Position numbers and translations under genes: made by a program. Shown piece by piece: positions 34,755 to 42,416 of a stretch of 64,000 bases of DNA. Under the pieces are notes generated by a model, which was not told where the DNA came from, did no database searches, and worked only from the letters and a program-made list of their open reading frames with translations. Numbering within the stretch: the first letter of the stretch is position 1; every line of letters starts with the position of its first letter. The stretch comes from an uncultured Prevotella sp. (GTDB lineage: Bacteria > Bacteroidota > Bacteroidia > Bacteroidales > Bacteroidaceae): positions 1 to 64,000 of the forward strand of contig NZ_CALMHT010000021.1 of NCBI RefSeq assembly GCF_937863835.1. Reading direction: 5' to 3'.

Positions 34755-36005
34755 TTATTCTTCTGTCATAGTAAACCCAACTTTTTCCAAGTCATTCCAA
34801 TAGCTTGGATATGATTTTGTCACTACGTGAGGGTCGTTTATTTTCAATCCAGGGATTTTGATGGCTGCCGGTGCAAATGCAAGTGCCATTCGGTGATCTT
34901 CGTACGTATCAATCGAAATGTCTTTCAGCGGTTCACATCTTTCACCGTCCCAAACCAGGTTCGAATCATCTTCTTCCCTTATGATATAACCCAACTTCTT
35001 CATCTCGGTTTTCAAAGCTGATATACGGTCTGTCTCTTTGATCTTGAGTGTCCTCAAACCTGTAAAGCGGAATGGTATATTCATCATGGCGCAACATACA
35101 ACGAAAGTTTGTGCCAAGTCAGGGCAATTCACAAAATCATAATCCAGTCGTGGTACTTTTCTCGTCAATTTTTTCAGTTTAACGGTGGTAGGAACACCTT
35201 GTTCCTTACTTTCGAATAAGGTTTTGACACCCAGCAGACTGAATATATATCTGGCAATCGAATCACCTTGCATGCTGCCATCCATCAAACCGGTAAATTG
35301 TATTTCATCTTCACGATTTTCGTTGATGGCCAAGATCTCGTACCAGTACGAAGCTGCACTCCAGTCGCTTTCTATATAGTAGTCGCGTGATGTGTATGGC
35401 TGAGGTTTTACCGTTATCGTATCAATATCACTCCAATCGGCATCGGCGCCAAATTCTTTCATCATCCATAGAGTAAGGTCTATATACGGACGCGAAATGA
35501 TATCCCCGGTCAGTTTAAGTTCCAGTCCCTTTACCAGTACCGGACCAATCATAAGAAGGGCTGATATATATTGAGAACTGATTCCGCCGGATATCTCGAG
35601 ATGCCCACCGTCATGTTTGCCACCAGTGATTTTCAGAGGAGGAAATCCCTCTTCACCCATATATTCGATATCTGCCCCAAGAAATCTTAAAGCGTCAACT
35701 AGTACACCGATAGGACGGTGCTTCATCCTTTCTGTTCCAGTGATAATGTGAGAGCCCGGAGTTACAGACAGATAGGCTGACATAAACCGCATGGCTGTAC
35801 CGGCAGCTTTGATGTCAATAACATCAGGCATATTTTCGAGAGCCTTGATGATTACTTCCGTATCGTCGCAGTCGGATAGATTCTCAGGCATTTTTTTACC
35901 CCCTGAAAGTGCATATATGATCAGTGCTCGATTACTTATGCTCTTCGAAGCGGGCAAATTCACCGTTGAATTGATTGTGTCGGGTGCTTTTATTGTATAT
36001 TGCAT
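34755..36005 (-). CDS. aroA: 3-phosphoshikimate 1-carboxyvinyltransferase (EPSP synthase)
   Basis: Sixth step of the shikimate pathway, joining PEP to shikimate-3-phosphate. At 416 residues it is the compact Bacteroidetes form. Motifs: LPASKSISNRALI at the N-terminus, AGTAMRFMSAYLS, ISSQYISALLM and the C-terminal IKETDRISAL and EDHRMALAFAPAA. It is the first gene behind a consensus promoter and heads the aroA-membrane protein-porW-porX-tsaE unit. Confidence 0.96.
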   Translation of the reverse strand: MQYTIKAPDTINSTVNLPASKSISNRALIIYALSGGKKMPENLSDCDDTEVIIKALENMPDVIDIKAAGTAMRFMSAYLSVTPGSHIITGTERMKHRPIGVLVDALRFLGADIEYMGEEGFPPLKITGGKHDGGHLEISGGISSQYISALLMIGPVLVKGLELKLTGDIISRPYIDLTLWMMKEFGADADWSDIDTITVKPQPYTSRDYYIESDWSAASYWYEILAINENREDEIQFTGLMDGSMQGDSIARYIFSLLGVKTLFESKEQGVPTTVKLKKLTRKVPRLDYDFVNCPDLAQTFVVCCAMMNIPFRFTGLRTLKIKETDRISALKTEMKKLGYIIREEDDSNLVWDGERCEPLKDISIDTYEDHRMALAFAPAAIKIPGLKINDPHVVTKSYPSYWNDLEKVGFTMTEE

Positions 36006-36028
36006 TATAGTACCTTATTATTATAATA

Positions 36029-36060
36029 CAAAGGTAGTGCAAATTCGTTGAAAAAACAAA
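36029..36060 (-). promoter_or_regulatory. Promoter of the aroA-porW-porX-tsaE operon
   Basis: Minus strand TTTG (36057-36060), exactly 20 bases, TACCTTTG (36029-36036). Predicted start near 36022 gives a leader of about 17 bases. No other strong promoter is seen before porX, so the T9SS regulator appears to depend on this site. Confidence 0.8.
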
Positions 36061-36243
36061 AAAATTAGTCTATTTTAGAATTCTATATCATAAAACTGCT
36101 TTAAAATGCACATTAACATTCTTTATTGCATACTTTATTTTAAGTATATTAAGGATTTTGACTCTTTTAATGGCAAACAACTGTTAACTATAGTGGTCAT
36201 AATGTTAAAAAACAAATATTTGGCAGAATTTCTAAAAAAAATA

Positions 36244-36275
36244 TTTGGAAGTTAAAAAAATAGTTTCTATATTTG
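36244..36275 (+). promoter_or_regulatory. Promoter of the hydrolase-like lipoprotein gene
   Basis: TTTG (36244-36247), 20 bases, TATATTTG (36268-36275), an excellent consensus match. The transcript would carry a leader of about 90 bases containing three TTACGAGA repeats. The rest of this gap (36061-36243) is AT-rich with no gene. Confidence 0.75.
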
Positions 36276-36285
36276 CGACATACAA

Positions 36286-36339
36286 TTACGAGAAAGAGAT
36301 TTTTACGAGATTTTTAGTTTAAGAGAGTTTATTACGAGA
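36286..36339 (+). repeat. Three direct TTACGAGA repeats in the leader
   Basis: TTACGAGA occurs at 36286-36293, 36303-36310 and 36332-36339, all in the predicted 5' untranslated region. Each of the last two is followed by TTT. Spacing is 17 and 29 bases. They could bind a regulatory protein or be a chance product of A/T-rich sequence. Confidence 0.6.
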
Positions 36340-36370
36340 TTTACAATTTTATTAATGGAGAGATGTTATT

Positions 36371-37648
36371 ATGAGAAAATTTATTGTTATAATCGGCTAT
36401 GCTGTTTTAGCAGTTTTGTTTATGTTCCTCGCTTCCTGCACAGCAGAAATGAATGAGATAACAGAAACAAGTTCAAGTTCAGAATCAACTGTTGCAACTA
36501 CTGTAACAAAATCTGGATCAGTGTACGAGTTGAATGATGTAATACCAGAGTATTACCACTTCTTGCCTCAGATGGCAGATTCAACTTCTATTTTGTGTAA
36601 AGCAGTGAAGTATGCAAAAGAGAATTGGAAACAGGTAGATTTCTACAATGTTACTTATTCGTCATCAGACACTTCTTTACCGAAATTATCAGGTAGAGTA
36701 TATGCACGCAAAGATTATGCAGACAGCAAGTCTTTCAAAGGCATTATTCTTTATAGTCATTCTTCAATGGCAGCCAATTCAGAGAGTCCGTCTGTTACAG
36801 ACAATTACATGATGGCTTTATTCGCAACAGCAGGTTATGTAGTCGTATGTCCTGATTACCTCGGCTTTGGAGCTTCACAGCATTATCCACAGTATTTCAT
36901 GAACCGCGAATCAACAGCTTTGCAGGCAATCGATATGCTTAAACAAGTTCGTTCTTGGTTCTCTACAAACGGAGTAACTGTAGGGGACAAACTATATAAC
37001 ATCGGTTATGCTGAAGGTGGTAACGCTGCTTTGGCAATAGAAAGACTGGCAGAAGAACAATATTCATCAGAGATACAGTTTACGAAAACTTATTCAGGCG
37101 CTGGTGCTTACGATATAGACGCTACATATAGAAATATGGTAAGTACAAACGAGATGACATCACCTTCTCTACTGTCATTCATTATCACAGGAATTGATAA
37201 TGCAAACAATATGAATCTTGACTATACACAGATATTCAAAGGACAATTGTTATCACAGTATACAGATTTATTATATTCGAAAAATTATACTATGGATCAG
37301 ATTACTGCAAAGATCGGTTCTACAAAGTTTACAGACGTTTATTCTTCAGAGATGGCTGATACAACCAGCACACTGTCATTGAAGTTACGCCAGGAAATGA
37401 AGAACAACTCTTTGGTATCAGGTTGGAAATACACAGGTACTCCTATCATGCTTTTCCATAGCACAGAAGATACTGTTATTCCTTCTCTCAACACAACAGA
37501 GATGGCAGCCAAATTAAATAACGACGGTTACACAAACAGTAATTTACAGGTCATCAACAAGTCTATGGGAAATCACGGTACAGCAGGTCTATACTTCAAT
37601 TTCATAGCATTATTGGACATCGCAGGTGTAAATTATACTGTAGAATAA
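36371..37648 (+). CDS. Alpha/beta-hydrolase-fold lipoprotein lacking the nucleophile serine
   Basis: A 425-residue exported lipoprotein (lipobox FLASCTA) of the secretory lipase / dienelactone-type hydrolase group. The fold shows as GYVVVCPDYLGFGAS (oxyanion region), a nucleophile elbow, HSTEDTVIPSLNT with the acid Asp, and GNHGTAG with the His. At the elbow the sequence is GYAEGG where active relatives have GxSxG (often GYSQGG): Ala replaces Ser (codon GCT). Two triad residues thus remain but the nucleophile is gone, so it may bind rather than cleave a substrate. It stands alone with its own strong promoter. Extended Ser/Thr-rich N-terminal spacer (about 25-50) is typical of surface lipoproteins. 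Confidence 0.75.
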   Translation: MRKFIVIIGYAVLAVLFMFLASCTAEMNEITETSSSSESTVATTVTKSGSVYELNDVIPEYYHFLPQMADSTSILCKAVKYAKENWKQVDFYNVTYSSSDTSLPKLSGRVYARKDYADSKSFKGIILYSHSSMAANSESPSVTDNYMMALFATAGYVVVCPDYLGFGASQHYPQYFMNRESTALQAIDMLKQVRSWFSTNGVTVGDKLYNIGYAEGGNAALAIERLAEEQYSSEIQFTKTYSGAGAYDIDATYRNMVSTNEMTSPSLLSFIITGIDNANNMNLDYTQIFKGQLLSQYTDLLYSKNYTMDQITAKIGSTKFTDVYSSEMADTTSTLSLKLRQEMKNNSLVSGWKYTGTPIMLFHSTEDTVIPSLNTTEMAAKLNNDGYTNSNLQVINKSMGNHGTAGLYFNFIALLDIAGVNYTVE

Positions 37649-37668
37649 TAGAAATTTATAACAAATAA

Positions 37669-37700
37669 TTTGTATTTCTCATAATTAGTGCTTACCTTTG
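37669..37700 (+). promoter_or_regulatory. Promoter of tRNA-Pro
   Basis: TTTG (37669-37672), 20 bases, TACCTTTG (37693-37700), a full consensus match 23 bases ahead of the tRNA. Confidence 0.8.
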
Positions 37701-37723
37701 CGTCCGCAAAAAGAAATTATTAG

Positions 37724-37796
37724 CGGGATTTGGCGCAGTTGGTAGCGCACACGTCTGGGGGGCGCGAGGTCGCAAGTTCGAGTCTTGTAATCCCGA
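37724..37796 (+). tRNA. tRNA-Pro (anticodon GGG)
   Basis: 73-base cloverleaf: acceptor CGGGATT/AATCCCG, D-arm GCGC..GCGC, anticodon stem CACGT/GCGCG with one A-C mismatch, loop CTGGGGG giving anticodon GGG, T-arm GCAAG TTCGAGT CTTGT, discriminator A. CCA is not encoded. The stem mismatch is slightly unusual but the overall fold is clear. Confidence 0.9.
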
Positions 37797-37810
37797 CATT
37801 AATAACAAAA

Positions 37811-37852
37811 GGGAGTTGTAATCAGTGGATTTCAACTCCCTCTCTCTTTTTT
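37811..37852 (+). terminator. Terminator of tRNA-Pro
   Basis: GGGAGTTG (37811-37818) and CAACTCCC (37833-37840) form an 8-bp stem with a 14-base loop, followed by TCTCTCTTTTTT. Confidence 0.8.
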
Positions 37853-37932
37853 ATTATCAAGGTATTGAACTGCCGGACAGTAAAAACACTAAACCACAAT
37901 AAGATAATTGTCAATATTCAGTCAGAGATTTT

Positions 37933-38037
37933 ACAGAGTGCCTGTGTAAACACATTACAGCGGTGCTGTAAACACTCTACAGCGGTGCTGTAACAATGCT
38001 ACAGAAGTGCAGTAACCTCTCTACAACGCTTCCGTAA
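37933..38037. repeat. Tandem array of five degenerate palindromic units
   Basis: Units start at 37933, 37957, 37979, 38001 and 38023 (spacing 24, 22, 22, 22). The core of the best units is TACAGC-GGT-GCTGTAA, itself an inverted repeat, joined by 6-7 base spacers; the first, fourth and fifth units are diverged but keep the ACA...GTAA frame. The array lies just past the 3' end of the ArnT-like gene on the minus strand, where no ordinary terminator is seen. Confidence 0.8.
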
Positions 38038-38054
38038 TTTTTTTAAAAGATAAG

Positions 38055-39653
38055 CTAATTGTACGTATCGTGTTTATTGTAGACTAAGATAGCATAGGGT
38101 TCGTCGTCATATCTAATGTATCCCTTTGGAATACCATTATCAAGTGTTTCTTGGGGCAAAATAACGATTCCCTGCCGTGGAAATTCATTCTCTTTTGCAT
38201 CATCATCAATGATTAGAGCGGGATGTTTGATATAAACATCAATATCATCTATTCTGCTCATTTTGTAGACATAGATATACGACAAGTCGTATTTTCTTGA
38301 TAGTTGCTTGGCTGTCTGACACACATGACGATATCCAATGTATGGATTGATTGTGGATATATTCAGTCCGATACAGAAAACCGCTGCAAACAGCCCCGCA
38401 AATAATGAATATATCGAATATGTCTTTTTACCTATAAATAAAACCGTCATAGAAGCGATACCTGCAGCAGAAAAAACAATAGCTGCAGGGATCAATGCCG
38501 GTGTAGGAAGTGTGATAAGGTCGTACTTGTCCATTATGATCAGACAGGGAAGTATTAAGGCAAAAAGCAGAGATGGAATGAATAAAGCCAGTGACACGAG
38601 TGCTGATTCTTTTATTTTGTAGAAGAGAAGTGTTGTAAAATAGATAAAAAAAGGTATAGCAGGAAGCATGTAAATTTCTATTTTGGAACTGATTAGTGAT
38701 AACAGTATAAACGTACTGACGGATACAGTCAAAAAGAACTTTTCTTCTGTCGTTTGAATGAGATTCCTATATGTTCCATGAATCAAACATACGAGTCCGA
38801 GTATTGACCATGGCGCAATGGTGTACCAATAACTGATGATATAATAATAAAAGGGGTGATCGTGACGAAATGAATGGATAGCCCTTCCGAATGTCTGATG
38901 AAGTAATTGGTTCTTAATATATGCGATACCTCCTTCTTGATAAACACACGTGAACCATACGGCGCAAAGAAAAAACAGGATGCACCATGTCTTCATGCCC
39001 CAGTAGTGATGGAATGCTCTGATTCTTTTTGTTAACAGCAGATAGCCCGTTGTACCTGCCAACGGGATTAATATCCCCATGGGGCCTTTGGTGAATACAG
39101 CCATAAAGATACATAGAGGGAATAAATATGTATATGCAACTTTTGTGCTCCTGTTGACCTCCATCTGATAGAATAAATAAAATGCGATGACAATAAACAT
39201 ACACATCAGCATGTCCATTCTGAGAATAATACCTGCACCGATGAAAAGATCACTGCTCAGTAGTAGCAATATAGCCGTAATTCTGGTTTGTCGGGAAGCG
39301 GATCTTCTGATCCATAAGTCAAAAATATATGCGACAATGAATGTAGGTACAAGAGAGAAAAAGGAAAGAAACCACATCAGATGGCATCCGAATATCTTGC
39401 GACCTAACATGACAATCCATAAGTATAAAGGAGGCTTGTCTGCATAGATTTCCCCATGATTGGTAAAAGCGAAGTAGAGTCCGCGATGTAAAGCCTCGTC
39501 TGCAATACTGAGATAACGAAGTTCGTTGGAAGGTGTGAAATCGCGTGCAATGATTAGAGGCAGTAATGCGACAACGATTGCTATAAATATGAGTAGGATA
39601 ATTCGTTCTGTGATGATATCACATTGCTTATAATGTGCAAACTTTGTTCTCAT
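38055..39653 (-). CDS. ArnT/PMT-like GT-C glycosyltransferase
   Basis: A 532-residue integral membrane protein with about 11-12 helices. The N-terminal periplasmic loop has RDFTPSNELRYLSIADEAL and the family hallmark YADKPPLYLW, as in ArnT and other lipid A glycosyltransferases that use polyprenyl-phosphate-linked sugars in the periplasm. A small soluble domain ends the protein. It overlaps the LAB_N gene by 26 bases and is the last gene of the envelope-sugar operon. The donor sugar is not visible in the sequence; the linked UDP-glucuronate epimerase suggests galacturonic acid. Confidence 0.85.
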   Translation of the reverse strand: MRTKFAHYKQCDIITERIILLIFIAIVVALLPLIIARDFTPSNELRYLSIADEALHRGLYFAFTNHGEIYADKPPLYLWIVMLGRKIFGCHLMWFLSFFSLVPTFIVAYIFDLWIRRSASRQTRITAILLLLSSDLFIGAGIILRMDMLMCMFIVIAFYLFYQMEVNRSTKVAYTYLFPLCIFMAVFTKGPMGILIPLAGTTGYLLLTKRIRAFHHYWGMKTWCILFFLCAVWFTCVYQEGGIAYIKNQLLHQTFGRAIHSFRHDHPFYYYIISYWYTIAPWSILGLVCLIHGTYRNLIQTTEEKFFLTVSVSTFILLSLISSKIEIYMLPAIPFFIYFTTLLFYKIKESALVSLALFIPSLLFALILPCLIIMDKYDLITLPTPALIPAAIVFSAAGIASMTVLFIGKKTYSIYSLFAGLFAAVFCIGLNISTINPYIGYRHVCQTAKQLSRKYDLSYIYVYKMSRIDDIDVYIKHPALIIDDDAKENEFPRQGIVILPQETLDNGIPKGYIRYDDEPYAILVYNKHDTYN

Positions 39654-40263
39654 GATTATTTTTTATAAGTATGAGGTTCCTGATGGTAGCAATGATGTTG
39701 AATTGACCAAGTACCTGAATCCAGTCCTCCCGGTAACTACCATAACAGATAATTAATAAGGAACCAATAAAACTGATGATCCAGAATCCGGTTGACAGTT
39801 CTGAACGTCTATGCCGATATGAATAATACCATTGATACAGGAAACGCGAAGAAAACAGGACGTTGCCCACCAGACCGACAATCAACATCCATTGAGGCAA
39901 GTTTTGGTCATACACAAAGGCTTCTCTGAATCCAGATAAATGGGCTATGATATAGAGCAATGCCATCAGAGGAATGAAATAAAGCAAAGGACGTATGAAC
40001 ACGGGAATTTTGTCCCATACTCTTTTCATTTTCAGATTCCATATATAGATGAATACTGACATAAACTGGCCGGCTAAGATGGCTATGTCTGATTTCAACC
40101 ATCCATAAGTAAAATAGAGATAACAGCCGATCAGACTAAAAACCCAATAAAGTGAGGGTGTCACCACTTTACGTTGCTTTTCTGACAAAAACCATTGCAG
40201 AAGGACGCGTATTGAAAAACAGGAGAGTGCTGCCACTCCTATCATATTTGTGAGTATATTCAT
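39628..40263 (-). CDS. LAB_N-domain membrane protein (lipid-A-disaccharide synthase N-terminal-like)
   Basis: A 211-residue, all-helical membrane protein made of two similar halves: SLYWVFSLIGCYLYFTYGWL and STGFWIISFIGSLLIICYGS occupy equivalent positions, as in LAB_N domains (small multidrug-transporter-like helices first noted at the N-terminus of some lipid A disaccharide synthases). Stand-alone LAB_N proteins are often found with GT2 and GT-C glycosyltransferases of lipid A modification. It starts one base after the GT2 stop. A role in moving or presenting the polyprenyl-phosphate sugar is a reasonable inference. Confidence 0.8.
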   Translation of the reverse strand: MNILTNMIGVAALSCFSIRVLLQWFLSEKQRKVVTPSLYWVFSLIGCYLYFTYGWLKSDIAILAGQFMSVFIYIWNLKMKRVWDKIPVFIRPLLYFIPLMALLYIIAHLSGFREAFVYDQNLPQWMLIVGLVGNVLFSSRFLYQWYYSYRHRRSELSTGFWIISFIGSLLIICYGSYREDWIQVLGQFNIIATIRNLILIKNNHENKVCTL

Positions 40264-40264
40264 A

Positions 40265-40996
40265 TTAAATATACTGTGATTTGATTTGATAACGAATAGC
40301 TCGCTTCTTCATCCAACGGTAGGCGAAGCAGTCTATGAACGGCCCTTTAAGCCTGTTCCAGAGATGGAATTTGGACTGTCCGGATATACGTGGATAATGG
40401 TGGACGGGTATCTCTTTGAACCTGCCGTCCTGTTGAAGCATTATCAAGGCTGGAAGAAATCTGTGCATCCCGATAAAGAACGGAATCCGTTTGGCATATT
40501 CAGTTTGTATCACTTTCAACGGGCATCCTGTGTCTGTAGCGGTGTCTCCTGTCATCAATCGGCGAAACCTATTGGCAATTTTAGACTGAATACGTTTGAA
40601 GTGAGAATCCTTTCTGTTGGCCCGGATGCCTGTGACAAGCGGAAATTCATTCGCATAGGAGAGGAGAATGTTGAAGTCGAGAGGATCTGTTTGAAGGTCG
40701 GCGTCAATATATCCCACCCATTGCGACTCAGCATAATCGATTCCCGCTTTGATGGCGGCGCTCAGTCCTCTGTTGCCATCGAAACAAAGATAAAAGAAAT
40801 GATGACGTGCCTCGCATTCTTTTTTTATGAGATCTTGACTGTTGTCGGTCGATCCATCATTGACAAAAAGAACGCATGAAGGCACAGCACCTTGCGCTAT
40901 AAATTCCCCGAGTGCCGTTGCCAATCTGGCAATGCCTTCTTCTTCATTGTATACAGGAACGATTACTGTAAATTGATAATGTAGTGTATTGTTCAT
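40265..40996 (-). CDS. GT2 polyprenyl-phosphate glycosyltransferase (ArnC/DPM-like)
   Basis: A 243-residue cytoplasmic GT2 enzyme with IVPVYNEEEGIARL, the nucleotide-sugar and metal site FVNDGSTDNS, and GYIDADLQTDP (DxD), followed by TGIRANRKDSHFKR and SGQSKFHLW, typical of dolichol/undecaprenyl-phosphate sugar transferases. It lacks the two C-terminal membrane helices of ArnC, which the LAB_N protein next to it may replace functionally. Six bases follow the epimerase stop. It should load a sugar from a UDP donor onto undecaprenyl phosphate. Confidence 0.88.
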   Translation of the reverse strand: MNNTLHYQFTVIVPVYNEEEGIARLATALGEFIAQGAVPSCVLFVNDGSTDNSQDLIKKECEARHHFFYLCFDGNRGLSAAIKAGIDYAESQWVGYIDADLQTDPLDFNILLSYANEFPLVTGIRANRKDSHFKRIQSKIANRFRRLMTGDTATDTGCPLKVIQTEYAKRIPFFIGMHRFLPALIMLQQDGRFKEIPVHHYPRISGQSKFHLWNRLKGPFIDCFAYRWMKKRAIRYQIKSQYI

Positions 40997-41002
40997 TTAT
41001 TC

Positions 41003-42031
41003 TTATTGATAATAATCATTATACCAGGAGACAAATTGTTTTAGTCCTTCATGAAGTTGAACATGTGGCTTGTAACCATGTTCACTGAACAGACGGGACG
41101 AATCTGCGTAGGTTTGATATACATCTCCTTTTTGCATAGGTAGGAACTCCTTCTTAACCTCTTTACCCATTTGACGTTCAAGTTCACTGATGAAGTCCAT
41201 CAAAGGAACACGATGTCCGCATCCGATATTATAAATCTTTGTTGGAATCCCTGAAGTACATTCTTCTTGTCGTGGCGGGCATTCCAATGTACAGAGTATT
41301 CCTGATACGATATCGTCAATGTAGGTGAAGTCACGAAACAAGTTCCCGTTATTAAAGACTTTAATTGTTTTACCGTTCTTAATTGCATCAGAGAATAGCA
41401 TCGGTGACATATCAGGTCTGCCCCATGGACCGTAGACCGTAAAGAAACGGAAACCTGTTGTTGGGATTCTGTATAATGCAGAATATGCATGAGCCATTAA
41501 TTCGTTGCTCTTTTTGAATGCTGCATATAAACTTACAGGTTGGTCTGTCTTTTCCGATTCTGTGAAAGGAACATGATTATTGAGACCGTAGACGCTTGAA
41601 GATGACGCATATATCAAATGTTTTACCGAATGATACCGGCATGCTTCAAGTATGTTCAAGAAACCTAATATATTGCTTTCCATGTAACAATAGGGGTTGG
41701 ATATTGAATATCTGACGCCAGCTTGACCGGCAAGGTGGATGACATAATCAAAGCTGTTGTCCATAAAAAGTTGATCTATACCCGCTTTGTTCTCCAGTTT
41801 CATCTTTATAAAAGTAAGGTTCGGAAACGTTGTACTTTGATACTTCTTGTTATTTCCTGATGAATCATAATATACGCCAAGCCTTTTTAATCTGTCAATC
41901 TTGAGTTGGGTGCTATAATAGTTGTTGAGATCATCAATACAGATAATCTCACAATCTGTTTTTAATAATTCCAAAGTCAGTTGATTGGCTATAAATCCAG
42001 CGGCACCGGTAATAAAAATTTTCTTCTTCAT
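41003..42031 (-). CDS. UDP-glucuronate 4-epimerase-like NAD-dependent enzyme
   Basis: A 342-residue short-chain dehydrogenase/reductase. Rossmann motif is TGAAGFIANQL; the catalytic pair is in SLYAAFKKSNELMAHAY (YxxxK) with SSSSVYG upstream. HLAGQAGVRYSI and the following SN..GFLNILEACR are the signatures of UDP-glucuronate 4-epimerases, which make UDP-galacturonate. One odd point is Phe in YAAFKK where relatives have Thr. It is the first gene of the four-gene operon and would supply the donor for the GT2 enzyme. A -7 box (TAACTTTG) lies about 95 bases upstream. Confidence 0.85.
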   Translation of the reverse strand: MKKKIFITGAAGFIANQLTLELLKTDCEIICIDDLNNYYSTQLKIDRLKRLGVYYDSSGNNKKYQSTTFPNLTFIKMKLENKAGIDQLFMDNSFDYVIHLAGQAGVRYSISNPYCYMESNILGFLNILEACRYHSVKHLIYASSSSVYGLNNHVPFTESEKTDQPVSLYAAFKKSNELMAHAYSALYRIPTTGFRFFTVYGPWGRPDMSPMLFSDAIKNGKTIKVFNNGNLFRDFTYIDDIVSGILCTLECPPRQEECTSGIPTKIYNIGCGHRVPLMDFISELERQMGKEVKKEFLPMQKGDVYQTYADSSRLFSEHGYKPHVQLHEGLKQFVSWYNDYYQ

Positions 42032-42124
42032 TTAAAATGTAATAAAACTGCGTTGATTGACGTAAATATTCTTCTCTCTCTGATTTTCAACCATTATTAT
42101 AAGCCTTCATATTTATTTTTCGTA

Positions 42125-42132
42125 CAAAGTTA
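42125..42132 (-). promoter_or_regulatory. -7 element of the envelope-sugar operon
   Basis: Minus-strand TAACTTTG matches the consensus. No TTTG at the ideal -33 distance, so it is probably weaker or activator-dependent. The rest of the 42032-42416 gap is AT-rich and holds no supported gene. Confidence 0.45.
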
Positions 42133-42327
42133 TAGCCTTTTCCCATAATTGCGGTGTTCTACAAATGGACATTTGTGTTCATATTTTCTCTATTGAATGT
42201 TGCATCATCTATTTGAGACATTAATATAGATATAAAGAACAGTGGCACCCCGATGTATTATATTAGAATAAAGACGATTGATTATTAAATAATTCGCAAA
42301 AAATAACTGCAAGACAATAAATATCAC

Positions 42328-42335
42328 TAACTTTG
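42328..42335 (+). promoter_or_regulatory. -7 element of the GH43 gene
   Basis: TAACTTTG followed by a leader of about 75 bases that contains an imperfect GCGGTGTAAATTCGCGGTAT segment. No -33 TTTG at the usual distance, suggesting dependence on an activator, as expected for a carbohydrate-utilisation gene. Confidence 0.45.
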
Positions 42336-42416
42336 TCATCGGTAAACATTGCGGTGTAAATTCGCGGTATACCTATCATTAGTTATCATTTAATAGAAAA
42401 TACGTTAGTACTAACA

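Noticed and set aside
37933-38037. CRISPR array
   Set aside because: Repeats are short and degenerate with 6-7 base spacers, and there are no cas genes in the window.
40286-40879. 197-residue plus-strand ORF opposite the GT2 gene
   Set aside because: The minus strand carries all GT2 motifs; the plus frame has none and no promoter.
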